Shown one piece after another: positions 26,693 through 35,505 of a stretch of DNA of 64,000 nucleotides. The stretch covers positions 21,593 to 85,592 of the forward strand of contig NZ_LDOT01000032.1 of NCBI RefSeq assembly GCF_001029445.1, given 5' to 3'. A program made the position numbers and the translations under genes. The notes below the pieces were generated by a model that had not been told where the DNA came from, searched no databases, and saw nothing but the letters and a program-made list of their open reading frames with translations. Position 1 is the first letter of the stretch. Each line of letters begins with the position of its first letter. This DNA comes from Photobacterium aquae. Lineage in GTDB: Bacteria; Pseudomonadota; Gammaproteobacteria; Enterobacterales; Vibrionaceae.

Positions 26693-27151
26693 TTAAATAA
26701 AAAATGAGTGTGGACTATTTAATTTCAAGTCGTCTGGTATGAACACATTTTGTTTTTCGAGATTTATTATTAGATACTCAACCAATCTTGGATTATTTTC
26801 TATTTTTAATATCCTCATCTGATCAAATAACAAATCCATTGCTTTTTGTGTATTTATTATTGCAACACCTTTCGAATAGCTAATTCCTTTTCTATTTAGT
26901 AAACCAATATAAGCCATGTTACCATCAGATAATGGAAGCATGGCTTTTTTAAATGGCCTTGCTTTTATTGAACTAGATAGAGTAATTAATTTTATTTTTT
27001 TATCTTCAGAAAGGGCGCTACGCTTTAAATAACCATCAAAATTTTCTTTACATGACTTCGGTAATCGTATCGATAACATTGATATTATTTTTTCACGCGG
27101 TGTACTATCTATAGCATCTGCAATTTGTGATAAAAAAACTTCAAGCGACAT
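26693..27151 (-). CDS. Unknown 152-aa protein
   Basis: GGGGAG upstream of the ATG. Soluble, mixed alpha/beta, no family recognised. Encoded on the strand opposite to the TfoX-like gene. Confidence 0.55.
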   Translation of the reverse strand: MSLEVFLSQIADAIDSTPREKIISMLSIRLPKSCKENFDGYLKRSALSEDKKIKLITLSSSIKARPFKKAMLPLSDGNMAYIGLLNRKGISYSKGVAIINTQKAMDLLFDQMRILKIENNPRLVEYLIINLEKQNVFIPDDLKLNSPHSFFI

Positions 27152-27219
27152 GGTTCATCAATCTCCCCGAGCACAAATCCAACAAAATTAATCATCTTTA
27201 TCTAACATATAATGCCAGA

Positions 27220-27387
27220 TTATGAAAAATCTAAACTTGTTGATTTTGATACTATAAACGTATTCTCGCAATACTCACACTCAATCATTTTCCCTCGCGG
27301 ATCTTCATAATAACCTAGTGTTATTTTCCCACAATAAGGGCAATGAATTTGTATCTCTCTAACAAAAATCACCTGTACTTCTTTCAT
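27220..27387 (-). CDS. 55-aa zinc-ribbon protein
   Basis: A compact frame beginning MKEVQVIF with CPYCGK near residues 16-21 and CEYCEN near 37-42: two CxxC knuckles separated by 17 residues, as in Com-like zinc ribbons. Lies 68 bp upstream of the 152-aa gene in the same orientation. The intact zinc pattern argues for a real gene. Confidence 0.5.
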   Translation of the reverse strand: MKEVQVIFVREIQIHCPYCGKITLGYYEDPRGKMIECEYCENTFIVSKSTSLDFS

Positions 27388-27505
27388 TGATATTTCCACA
27401 TATTTTAATGACTGTAAATTCTCTGTTGCGTTTTAACTACAAAACTTGACAGTAGCAAAAAACAGCTCTACTTTTGTATTGTACAATACAATAAGAGATT
27501 AGCAA

Positions 27506-28216
27506 ATGTTAGCACCAACAACTGACACCTATGAAAACCTACTATTTATATACAATTATTTTAATAAGAATTTATTTGACGAAAAACTGCCACATTGCTT
27601 AATCACACTCCAGCGACAACCGAACAGCTCTGGATATTTGTGTACCAATAGATTTATAAACAATAAGGGGGAAACCGTTGCAGAATTAGCAGTCAATCCA
27701 GAATGTATCCCTCTTGTACCATTAATCAGCACTCTTTCTGTTATTGTCCATGAGCAAGTGCATTTATGGCAGCATCATTTCGGAAAACCAAGCAGAAATG
27801 GTTATCATAACAAGGAATGGGCCGCAAAAATGCAAGAGATAGGACTGATGCCTAGTCATGATGGAAATGTCGGGGGCAAGCGCACAGGGCAAAATATGTC
27901 AGACTATCCTATAATTGGTGGTAAATTTATGTCTCTATCCGAGAAACTAGTAGAACTACGCCCCCATTTAATTAAATGGTATGACATGACCGCCATGCAA
28001 TCAGAAACAATTGCAAACAATGATATGATCACTAAACAAGACACTCCTAATTTACAAACAATCCCGTATCAAAGTAAAGATTCCACAAAATCAACTAATA
28101 AAAAAAATACCCGTTCAAAGTTTGTTTGCCAAAAATGCGGGGACGCACTCTGGGGAAAATCAAGTCTTAAAGTTCTTTGCATCAACTGTAATACACAGTA
28201 TGAAATAATAGGTTAG
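27506..28216 (+). CDS. SprT-like metallopeptidase-type protein
   Basis: 236 residues. The SprT domain is seen as YNYFNKNLFDEKLPHCLITL and the zinc motif VHEQVHLWQHHFG with His82-Glu83...His86 (HExxH), then a CxxC/CxxC zinc ribbon at the C terminus (CQKC, CINC). SprT-like proteins (Spartan family in eukaryotes) are associated with DNA-protein crosslink repair and occur on many IncC-type plasmids and phages. Proteolysis is likely but not shown. Confidence 0.82.
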   Translation: MLAPTTDTYENLLFIYNYFNKNLFDEKLPHCLITLQRQPNSSGYLCTNRFINNKGETVAELAVNPECIPLVPLISTLSVIVHEQVHLWQHHFGKPSRNGYHNKEWAAKMQEIGLMPSHDGNVGGKRTGQNMSDYPIIGGKFMSLSEKLVELRPHLIKWYDMTAMQSETIANNDMITKQDTPNLQTIPYQSKDSTKSTNKKNTRSKFVCQKCGDALWGKSSLKVLCINCNTQYEIIG

Positions 28217-28344
28217 TAGCTAAAATCATTGAAAATGATTAGTTCATAGTCTTTTAATTAATAGCCATTACCATTTAATGGCTATACGAATTTTTGAATG
28301 CATTAATGATTACAAAGTTATACAAGTATCATATTATGCCATAC

Positions 28345-29136
28345 CTATTTTTTTATGTTGAAAACTGAAATTCCACTTGAACGCCCAATTAATTCAAGGG
28401 ATGATTTTCTATCTCGTTTTCTTGGCGATTCAAACCTCACTTCTGGATGAACGAAAGCGAACATAACTCGGGCAGGGCTATCAACCCAAGAATTGTCACC
28501 ATTAGAAAAAAACAGCTTCGTTGCTTTACCTGAGTTCATCCTAATCACCAAATTCTCAGAACCATATTTAATAACTATTTTTTGTAAAAACGCTAAAGAC
28601 ATGGCTAAATCGCTTAAACGTTCTTGTGTTATTTTTACTCTTGAATATTGATGATTATTAATGCTGTTTTCTATAGCATGTTCTGCTTTTATTATACGTT
28701 TCTTAATGATATCCAATGCATCATGAGAGTTAAAACGCCCTCCACGATACGCATCTTGAGTTCGAATGCGAACAGAAAGTATAGATTTATCTGGAACCCC
28801 ATCAAATACACTGACGCGGCCCATAGGTGTTGTCCAGCATGGAGTAAGAGTTGAACGATCTCCAATGGTTAAAAACTTACCCTGTTTTAATGCTAGCTGA
28901 TGTAATGCTTTTTTATATTGACTTTGTAATGAAACAAAGTGCGAGATAACATCCATTTTTAAACCTGTTTCAGTTACAAACACAACCGAACCCAAATTTG
29001 TAGAGAACACTTTCAACGGATAGTGAGATTGAATTAGATTATTATGTGCATTTTTGTATCGTTTAAGTAATACCTTTTGCTCATTACCTAACGACACGAC
29101 AAACTGTGAAATATCTAATGGATTATATGTTTTCAT
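28345..29136 (-). CDS. Unknown 263-aa protein
   Basis: Soluble, no signal peptide. Basic residues around 235-245 (PRKRDRKSS) near the C terminus. No family recognised. The ribosome-binding site is weak. Confidence 0.55.
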   Translation of the reverse strand: MKTYNPLDISQFVVSLGNEQKVLLKRYKNAHNNLIQSHYPLKVFSTNLGSVVFVTETGLKMDVISHFVSLQSQYKKALHQLALKQGKFLTIGDRSTLTPCWTTPMGRVSVFDGVPDKSILSVRIRTQDAYRGGRFNSHDALDIIKKRIIKAEHAIENSINNHQYSRVKITQERLSDLAMSLAFLQKIVIKYGSENLVIRMNSGKATKLFFSNGDNSWVDSPARVMFAFVHPEVRFESPRKRDRKSSLELIGRSSGISVFNIKK

Positions 29137-29241
29137 AGTTAATTTTAAACATTGTTTACAACCGTATAGTCTTGTTTTATATTGATGTTTCTATTTAACA
29201 CTTACTTCAACGATAGCAGATAAGCAATAAAAAGGTAAACA

Positions 29242-29502
29242 ATGGATACATATAAGGAAAAGATCCTAACACTTCTCAGTAACACTCGAACATTGGAACA
29301 GATCTTAAATGGGTTGGATAATGATTCATTAGATAAATTATCATCCCGATTTAATATCACAATTGAAAAATTAAAAAAAACCAATACCTCACGCACAGAA
29401 GCATCAAGACGCATCCTAATTGAGAACATAAGAAATGAAATAATGGGCCAAGGCTTTACTCCGCAAGAAGTAATCATGCAATTCAGGAATAAGGATCAGT
29501 GA
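29242..29502 (+). CDS. Small helical protein, unknown
   Basis: 86 residues; helical and charged with a C-terminal segment (EIMGQGFTPQEVIMQF) that has a faint resemblance to the DNA-binding end of nucleoid proteins. No firm family. Confidence 0.5.
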   Translation: MDTYKEKILTLLSNTRTLEQILNGLDNDSLDKLSSRFNITIEKLKKTNTSRTEASRRILIENIRNEIMGQGFTPQEVIMQFRNKDQ

Positions 29503-29747
29503 ACACTTTTTATAACTTGCGGATTCGTTTTCATTATAATTTTTAACAATTCTATTTGAGTCATTTTTCTTTTTTTTTCGCCCGCTTGAGTGTCATATTT
29601 TGAGTTATAACTTAGACGTATATCTTCATCATCTATTCCTACATCCACATTAAGTGTGATACCACACTCATTACACCTCCTTACCAATTCTTCCAACACA
29701 GGAATCACCTGTGAATGTAGCTCATCTATCTTCTTGTTATTCATCAT
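29496..29747 (-). CDS. Small unknown protein
   Basis: 83 residues, acidic middle and basic C-terminal stretch. Overlaps the end of the convergent gene at 29242-29502 by 7 bp. Family not recognised. Confidence 0.5.
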   Translation of the reverse strand: MMNNKKIDELHSQVIPVLEELVRRCNECGITLNVDVGIDDEDIRLSYNSKYDTQAGEKKRKMTQIELLKIIMKTNPQVIKSVH

Positions 29748-29834
29748 TTATTTTCTCTTTCATTATTGATGATAATGTTTCACATCATACTCTACATCAA
29801 ATCACTCAAAAATGTGTCAAAATCCATGTTTTTT

Positions 29835-29865
29835 TTGAACGAGGGTAGTGACCTTTACTTATAAT
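29835..29865 (+). promoter_or_regulatory. Candidate promoter of the bet-exo-cobS operon
   Basis: TTGAAC at 29835-29840 and TATAAT at 29860-29865, 19 bp apart (longer than the ideal 17). A perfect -10 hexamer directly upstream of a strongly structured leader supports it. Confidence 0.5.
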
Positions 29866-29879
29866 GAGTGTATTATCAT

Positions 29880-30017
29880 AGGACTTTAATAAAACTCTTA
29901 TGAGTTTTGAAGTCCTCTTATGAGGTTAGCTACAAAATTGGGAAGTTATCGAAAGAGAACTACGAGCTAGGAAACAACATTAAAATGTTGGTATGTGAGG
30001 CCACCCAGAGTCACATA
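29880..30017 (+). ncRNA. Structured leader RNA with four to five stems
   Basis: Reading from just after the candidate promoter: stem 1 AGGACTT + AAAACTC pairs with GAGTTTT + AAGTCCT (29880-29916); a small CCTC/GAGG stem (29914-29925) competes with its 3' edge; TAGCT (29927) pairs with AGCTA (29965); CAACATT / AATGTTG (29975-29990); TATGTGA / TCACATA (29992-30017). Nearly all of the 138 bases can be paired and no ORF fits. No known RNA family recognised. It lies at the start of an operon whose later intergenic regions hold terminator-like hairpins, so an antitermination or regulatory role is plausible. Confidence 0.55.
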
Positions 30018-30191
30018 TTTGTAACACTATACTTTATTTGCACTTCTGCAATCATCGGTTTTAACAGCTAAAATTTTAAAAATGCTGTTCTAATCTTTGC
30101 TATATCTTTTAGCCAATGACACTGATTTTTAATGCTTAAACTTAGCATTGAAACGGTGGTTTTTTTATACGTGTTTATAAGGAAATCAATT

Positions 30192-30653
30192 ATGTATGCT
30201 GAAAAACATGCCATGAATCGTGTAATTGAATTTAATGGTTTTTATCTTGATATGGGCGCAGTAACAATAGAACAGATGATTATCCTATTTGTAGGATTTT
30301 CTATTATTTTCTTCGCCTCATATAAACTAATCGTTCTTATATATCGGTTAGGTTCAATCATTCTTAATGCAATTGAAATACCCGCCAATAGTGTTGGTAA
30401 TGCTTTAAAGAATATCTTAACAACTTTTTCTATTTCTCTTATTCGTATTATGAAATTTTTCAAAACCATGAATCAGAAAAAGAAAAAAGTTAAAGCTAAA
30501 CAAGTAAAAACCAATACAGCTATGGCTACGGCCAAAGCAATAACCCTAAAATCATCACCTGATAAAAAAACATCAGATATCGATGAAAAATTAATGCTTA
30601 TTCCAGCTTACGCACGTAAAGAAGTAAATAAGCATTACCCAATCTACAATTAA
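30192..30653 (+). CDS. Membrane protein heading the recombination operon
   Basis: Start at ATG 30192 (AAGGA upstream) rather than the TTG-like start at 30132. 153 residues with a hydrophobic helix near residues 28-50 (MIILFVGFSIIFFASY), a helical middle and a Lys-rich cytoplasmic tail. No family recognised. Confidence 0.6.
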   Translation: MYAEKHAMNRVIEFNGFYLDMGAVTIEQMIILFVGFSIIFFASYKLIVLIYRLGSIILNAIEIPANSVGNALKNILTTFSISLIRIMKFFKTMNQKKKKVKAKQVKTNTAMATAKAITLKSSPDKKTSDIDEKLMLIPAYARKEVNKHYPIYN

Positions 30654-30672
30654 TTTTTAATCATAGATTATG

Positions 30673-30704
30673 CCGAGGGCATTTACCCTCGGGTGAATAC
30701 CCTC
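30673..30704 (+). promoter_or_regulatory. Bistable hairpin element 1 (before bet)
   Basis: CCGAGGG / CCCTCGG forms hairpin A. Alternatively GAGGG-ATT pairs with AAT-CCCTC around an inner ACC/GGT stem (hairpin B). The GAGGG segment is shared, so the two exclude each other. Confidence 0.7.
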
Positions 30705-30733
30705 TGTAAAATTTTAAAAGATGAGGATTCACC

Positions 30734-31792
30734 ATGAACGCAGTAACAGATCAAACCGCGCTATCTACAACAAAAGAGGAAAAACCTTCTCTAATCCGGG
30801 CCTTTGCGAGTCGGTATGAAATCGATCCCGCCAAGGTTCTTGATACTTTGAAAAAAGTTATTTTCAAACCCAAGAATGGTGATCCAGAAATTGAAGATGT
30901 CACATTGATGTCCTTCCTTCTGGTTTGCCAACGCTATGATCTCGATCCGTTCAGGAAAGAAATCATTCCAATGCAAGATAAACGCGGTGGCTTTATACCC
31001 GTTGTTACCATTGATGGTTGGTTGAAAGTAATCACCACTCACCCTGATTGTGATGGGTTTGAGTTTATTTATTCTTCTGAAAAAATCTCGGTGCCTGATT
31101 TGAATAGGCAAGTGCCAGCTTCCTGCACATGCATTATGTACAGGAAAAATTGGTCACATCCCGTAAAGATTGAAGAACTGACCGTTAACTGTTACCGCCC
31201 AAAGTTAACCTTGCGCGATAACAGAGGCGGTACATATCAAATTGATACGCCTTGGCAAACGCATTTTGAAAGATTGCTACGCCACAAAGCGACCATCCAA
31301 ACTGCACGTTATACGTTCGGCATGTCAGATATCTATGACCAAGATGAATACGAAAGAATCATTGAAAGTCAGGAAAAGATGTCAGGCAATATTGCGGGGC
31401 GTAGTATGCAACCTTTGGATATCACACCTACACAAACCGTACCCGTTCTTGAACATAAACAAGATCAATCTCTCTTAAACTACTTTGAAGATGAGGTCAA
31501 CTTGGTTCAAGAAAATGCGGAATGTATTCATGTCAATGACACGCCCGTAACATCAAACGTACAGGAAGTCATTAAACAGGCACAAGCACAAATGGCCGTC
31601 GATGACGGTGATTATCCTTTCAACCTCAATAACATTCATCCAACTGACAAAAATCGGATTGATCAAATGGTGTTATTTGCGGCGGAAAAAGGAGCTTGGG
31701 AAGCAACTTGTGATCGATTCTGTGAATCGTACCACGGTGACACGTTAAACTATGCGCTCTCTGAATTAAGAGACTCACAGCGAAACGCGTAA
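30734..31792 (+). CDS. bet: Bet/RecT-family single-strand annealing protein
   Basis: 352 residues. The first 200 match the Bet family (LLVCQRYDLDPFRKEIIPM ... VTIDGWLKVI ... CTCIMYRK ... HATIQTARYTFG-like segment), the annealing protein of the lambda Red type system and of SXT/R391 and IncC elements. It coats single-stranded DNA and anneals complementary strands, working with the exonuclease encoded next. The C-terminal 120 residues are acidic and variable, as usual. GAGGATTCACC precedes the ATG. Confidence 0.92.
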   Translation: MNAVTDQTALSTTKEEKPSLIRAFASRYEIDPAKVLDTLKKVIFKPKNGDPEIEDVTLMSFLLVCQRYDLDPFRKEIIPMQDKRGGFIPVVTIDGWLKVITTHPDCDGFEFIYSSEKISVPDLNRQVPASCTCIMYRKNWSHPVKIEELTVNCYRPKLTLRDNRGGTYQIDTPWQTHFERLLRHKATIQTARYTFGMSDIYDQDEYERIIESQEKMSGNIAGRSMQPLDITPTQTVPVLEHKQDQSLLNYFEDEVNLVQENAECIHVNDTPVTSNVQEVIKQAQAQMAVDDGDYPFNLNNIHPTDKNRIDQMVLFAAEKGAWEATCDRFCESYHGDTLNYALSELRDSQRNA

Positions 31793-31804
31793 ATAATTTA
31801 CTTA

Positions 31805-31846
31805 CCTTGGGGTAAAAAACACCCCTTGGGCTGTTTTTGCCCCTCC
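31805..31846 (+). promoter_or_regulatory. Bistable hairpin element 2 (before exo)
   Basis: Hairpin B: GGGG-T-AAAAACA-CCC / GGG-TGTTTTT-G-CCCC, followed by TCC and a T-run. Hairpin A: CCTTGGGG against CCCCTTGG with a mismatched TT. Confidence 0.65.
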
Positions 31847-31863
31847 TTTTTGGAGTGTTAAAA

Positions 31864-33153
31864 ATGGCTATCGTAAATTTAAAACAACGAACTGAAGCAT
31901 GGAAAATCTGGCGAAACACCGGAATCACCGCTTCAATGATCCCAGTTATTTTGGGTATCAGTCCGTACCAGACACGTTACCAGTTGTGGGCAGAACTGTG
32001 TGGCTATAAAACACCCGATGACTTGTCTAATAATTGGCACGTTAATCGCGGTATTGAGCAAGAACCGGAAGCACTGACAGCCGTTGAAAAACTGTTTGAT
32101 GTGCCGTTTGTTCCAGTTTGTGTTGAATACGATCATAACTCACTGTTCAAAGCGTCTCTAGATGGACTTGCTATCATTGGTAATGAGGGTGTGGAAATCA
32201 AATGTCCTTGTCGCTCAGTGTATCAAAACATTCGGGAACAAAAGGCCAACTCAATACAATATCAATTGTATTTTGCTCAAATTCAATGGCAAATCATGTG
32301 TGCGAACCTAGAGCAGAATCGGTTATTTGTATATCTGCGAGGTTTTCAACCCATTCAGGCTCTTATCAAACCTGATCTTGCGTTCATTGAACATGCAAAA
32401 AAAGAAGCGTTAGCTTTTTGGCAGTTGGTCGAAACCCGCACACCGCCCGAACGTACCGCCGAAGACACCGTTACCTACGAACCAACTTCTACATTCAATG
32501 CCGTTGAATGGAAAGAGAAGGTAGCAGAGTATCGGAAAGTCGAATCACAGATCAATCGTATCAAAGAAGTATTGCAACCAATTGAAAATAAACTCAACCA
32601 GTTAAAAGGTGAACTTGCAGATTTTATTCCTGAACAAGATCGCCTGATCTATCGAGACGGTTGCAAGGTGCAAAAGATAGAACGTATCGGCAACATTAAT
32701 ATTAAGAAACTATCTGAGTACCTGATCACTCAAGGGATAAAAATCAACCTTGATGATTTTAGGGGCAAAACGAAGACCTCTCACCTTGTTTCATTGGATA
32801 AGCTAGGTCAACCCTTAGATGAACCAAATGAATCAATCGAGATACACGAAGAACCCGCTCAGATTGCATCAGAGCAGCCAAATGATACAACGGAGACGGA
32901 TACATTACCTGTAAACGAAAACGTTGTAGATGAGCCGCTACAGCCGCAATCCTATGCGTTTGAACCCGAACAAACTGACAACACGTTACCGCAGCAAAAA
33001 ACGGTATCTGTTGAACAGGTTGAACCCGAAGTCATTGCAAAGCCGAACGCTTATAACTTTGATAATATGGAAGACGAAGCCGACCAAGAGGAACGCCGAG
33101 ATTCCCGTTACACTGCATATGCGAGTAAAGCCGCTGCGCAAAGCTTCTTCTAA
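31864..33153 (+). CDS. exo: YqaJ/lambda-type 5'-3' exonuclease
   Basis: Start chosen at ATG 31864 (TGGAG upstream). The N-terminal 220 residues are the YqaJ viral recombinase fold: WRNTGITASMIPVILGISPYQTRYQLW, the GIEQEPEAL helix, catalytic Asp in SLDGLAI and the EIKCPC motif. It digests one strand to give 3' overhangs for Bet. The C-terminal third is a Glu/Gln/Pro-rich linker with a short basic tail, possibly for protein contact. Pair bet-exo is the Red-type system found in SXT/R391 and IncC plasmids. Confidence 0.88.
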   Translation: MAIVNLKQRTEAWKIWRNTGITASMIPVILGISPYQTRYQLWAELCGYKTPDDLSNNWHVNRGIEQEPEALTAVEKLFDVPFVPVCVEYDHNSLFKASLDGLAIIGNEGVEIKCPCRSVYQNIREQKANSIQYQLYFAQIQWQIMCANLEQNRLFVYLRGFQPIQALIKPDLAFIEHAKKEALAFWQLVETRTPPERTAEDTVTYEPTSTFNAVEWKEKVAEYRKVESQINRIKEVLQPIENKLNQLKGELADFIPEQDRLIYRDGCKVQKIERIGNINIKKLSEYLITQGIKINLDDFRGKTKTSHLVSLDKLGQPLDEPNESIEIHEEPAQIASEQPNDTTETDTLPVNENVVDEPLQPQSYAFEPEQTDNTLPQQKTVSVEQVEPEVIAKPNAYNFDNMEDEADQEERRDSRYTAYASKAAAQSFF

Positions 33154-33160
33154 CAACACT

Positions 33161-33197
33161 CCCACTGGGTAACTATTACCCTTGGGGATAGTTGCCC
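33161..33197 (+). promoter_or_regulatory. Bistable hairpin element 3
   Basis: Hairpin B: GGG-T-AACTAT / ATAGTT-G-CCC enclosing CCC/GGG; hairpin A from CCCACTGGG and CCCTTGGGG segments. Followed by TTAAATTTT. Confidence 0.65.
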
Positions 33198-33229
33198 GTT
33201 AAATTTTAACAATTAAATTGGTGACTATT

Positions 33230-33814
33230 ATGATTAACAAAACATTGTCAAAAACTGCGCAATCTATTGAAGAAATGGTTGAGCTAATGAAACAAGCTAC
33301 CGAAGAAGTTTCATTACCTAAGTATTACAAATGGGATTTAGACATCGACTACGAAAAAATTAAAAAGTATGCGACTGATAAATTCACTTGTATTTGGTTA
33401 GTTCGTGAATGTGGCTCTCAACTTGTACCTATTCGAGCTGGAGTTAACCCCATTCATATTACGTTCTGGCTAAATAATGCACCTGAATGTCGAGTATTTA
33501 CTATCGATACTCAATCTTTAGTTTTAAATGAAATTTCTCATGAAAAAGCTAAAGAACTCGTTGAAGTTATGCCTTACCATGACCGCATTCGTTCTGTCTC
33601 TTTTGATAAACGAATCGCATTGGTAAAGATAGTTATCAGTTATGGTGAAAAACACAATTTCTGGAATACTATGGGGTATGAATTCAGCAGTAAAGGAAAG
33701 ACACTTTGTGATTTACTGATGTACTTTCAGCACAATAACAATAAAGCAATGGTTAATTTTTTGTCAGCGGCACTAACAGGCCAAAACGAAAAAGATGCAT
33801 TGTTCAAATTTTAA
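33230..33814 (+). CDS. Unknown protein of the recombination operon
   Basis: Start at ATG 33230 rather than the TTG at 33218. About 194 residues, soluble, no recognised domain. Flanked by two bistable hairpin elements. Confidence 0.6.
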   Translation: MINKTLSKTAQSIEEMVELMKQATEEVSLPKYYKWDLDIDYEKIKKYATDKFTCIWLVRECGSQLVPIRAGVNPIHITFWLNNAPECRVFTIDTQSLVLNEISHEKAKELVEVMPYHDRIRSVSFDKRIALVKIVISYGEKHNFWNTMGYEFSSKGKTLCDLLMYFQHNNNKAMVNFLSAALTGQNEKDALFKF

Positions 33815-33865
33815 TTTTTAAAACCATTCTTGTGAATCGGTAACTTTAAACTTTAAATATTCAAA

Positions 33866-33906
33866 CCTCTTGGGGGTCAATTATCCCCTCGGGGGTGATT
33901 GATCCC
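33866..33906 (+). promoter_or_regulatory. Bistable hairpin element 4 (before cobS-like gene)
   Basis: Hairpin B: GGGTCAAT / ATTGATCCC with inner ATCCCC / GGGGGT; followed by TTTCAT. Hairpin A: CCTCTTGGGGG against CCCCTCGGGGG. Confidence 0.65.
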
Positions 33907-33935
33907 TTTCATATATTTTGTAAGGAATTAATCAT

Positions 33936-34940
33936 ATGAAAACTTATCCTCTCGTAGAAAAGAAATTTCCGCTATCTCTGTTTGGCTTTAACGCTCCAAT
34001 AGAAGTTAATGGATATGAACCAACTAATAACCCATTAGTACCAGCCATCAACCCTAACTATGTATTCAACAAAGAAGTCTTGCGTGATGTATTAGACTTT
34101 ATGGATGAATCATTCGGTGATGGTTTGATGTTATCTGGTGATACTGGGTGCGGTAAAACATCTGTCATTGAACAAATTGCCGGGCGTTTAAATATTCCTG
34201 TCTATTCGCACACTTGCGGTGAGAATGATCGGTTTGAAACGTTTGTTGGCCGTTGGGATTTAGTTAACGGAAACACAGTGTGGATTGATGGCATTTTGAC
34301 AAAAGCAATGAAAGAAGGGGTCATTTGTTTATTGAATGAATCTGACTTACTTTTACCGCCTGAATTTTCACAATTTAATGGAATATTGGAAGGTGCTCCT
34401 TTGATTATCGAACAGCTCGGTGGTCAGGTAATTTATCCAGAAAAAGGATTTCGGTTAGTGTGTACAGCAAACTCTTGCGGTTCTGGCGACCATACCGGGT
34501 TCTACCAAGGTGTGAATACTCAAAACATGGCTACAATGGATCGGTTTCTTGTAGTTCTATGTAACTATCCACCAATGGAGATTGAAACAGATATTGTTTC
34601 AAAATATGTACCAAGTTTACCAAGCGATATCGTTAAAAACATGGTTCGGGTGGCAAACATAGTGCGCTCTGTTTATGCCAATAAGGAACCCGAGGATGAT
34701 GCAGTAAAAGCTGATATCAACTCGGATATTTCACTGTCAATTACGTTTTCAACACGTACATTGATCCGTTGGGCAACACGTACTGTGCGAATGCATAGCC
34801 CGTTAAACCCAGCACCCGTGAAATATGCATTAGAACGCTCTCTGCTAAACCGTTGCGCTGATAAGTCTCAAGTTGAGGCCATAGAAGCATTTGCAGAAGC
34901 CGTATTTGGTGATATTTACAATCCACAAAATACGAATTAA
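33936..34940 (+). CDS. cobS: CobS/MoxR-like AAA+ ATPase
   Basis: 334 residues. Walker A GDTGCGKTS near residues 67-75, Walker B-like CLLNESDLL near 130, sensor TANSCGSGDHTGFYQG, then helical lid. It is the CobS-like ATPase of SXT/R391 and IncC elements and usually pairs with a VWA protein, here encoded at 37297. The substrate is not known for the mobile-element versions; the name reflects similarity to cobaltochelatase CobS, not cobalamin synthesis. TAAGGA ribosome-binding site. Confidence 0.88.
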   Translation: MKTYPLVEKKFPLSLFGFNAPIEVNGYEPTNNPLVPAINPNYVFNKEVLRDVLDFMDESFGDGLMLSGDTGCGKTSVIEQIAGRLNIPVYSHTCGENDRFETFVGRWDLVNGNTVWIDGILTKAMKEGVICLLNESDLLLPPEFSQFNGILEGAPLIIEQLGGQVIYPEKGFRLVCTANSCGSGDHTGFYQGVNTQNMATMDRFLVVLCNYPPMEIETDIVSKYVPSLPSDIVKNMVRVANIVRSVYANKEPEDDAVKADINSDISLSITFSTRTLIRWATRTVRMHSPLNPAPVKYALERSLLNRCADKSQVEAIEAFAEAVFGDIYNPQNTN

Positions 34941-34950
34941 TAAACTTAAA

Positions 34951-34990
34951 CCTTCGGGGATCAATTATCCCAGAAGGAATGATTGATCCC
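34951..34990 (+). promoter_or_regulatory. Bistable hairpin element 5
   Basis: Hairpin A: CCTTC-GGGAT / ATCCC-GAAGG. Hairpin B: GGGATCAAT / ATTGATCCC, nine perfect pairs, followed by TTTGTTTAATTTT. The GGGAT segment is used by both. Confidence 0.75.
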
Positions 34991-35018
34991 TTTGTTTAAT
35001 TTTAACAAGGGTTCAATC

Positions 35019-35480
35019 ATGAAACTAAAACCATATACAGTCACAATTCCAGCACAATTAGAAATAATTGATGCATTAAAGGAAATCGAAAGTTTATTAC
35101 TAACTTCGAGTGATTGTTCAATTCATGTTAGTAAAGATTCAATATTCATTACTAACCTTCACAAATTACAATTCTTAATTGAAGAAAAAACTAAACAATC
35201 TCAGACACATATTATTTGTGATGATGAAATTGTTATTAACACCACAATAGAAGAATGCTTTTATCTTGCGTTTGTCAATATGCGACACAAGGAAATTAGC
35301 ATTGTCGATGCACTGGGATCTGACCTCTCGAAAAATCTTTCGCAGTTAGTTGAATCTCTGGCCCATGAATTGAACCATCCATCATTTGAAATATTTATTA
35401 ATCATTTGACGATAAAGTTTAAGCCTACGGCATTTGCATTAAACGAAAACATTAGTAATAACAAATCAATGTTTTTCTAA
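35019..35480 (+). CDS. Unknown protein of the cobS-cobT block
   Basis: Start at ATG 35019 rather than 34983, which lies in the hairpin element. About 153 residues, acidic, soluble, no motif recognised. Only 25 bp separate it from the DUF3150 gene. Confidence 0.55.
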   Translation: MKLKPYTVTIPAQLEIIDALKEIESLLLTSSDCSIHVSKDSIFITNLHKLQFLIEEKTKQSQTHIICDDEIVINTTIEECFYLAFVNMRHKEISIVDALGSDLSKNLSQLVESLAHELNHPSFEIFINHLTIKFKPTAFALNENISNNKSMFF

Positions 35481-35505
35481 ACTTTCATAAAACGGAAATA
35501 CCAAC

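Noticed and set aside
29880..30017. Retron msr-msd RNA
   Set aside because: No reverse transcriptase gene nearby and no msr-msd architecture.
33936..34940. Cobalamin biosynthesis function for the CobS-like ATPase
   Set aside because: No other cobalamin genes; this gene block is standard in SXT/IncC elements and unrelated to cofactor synthesis.
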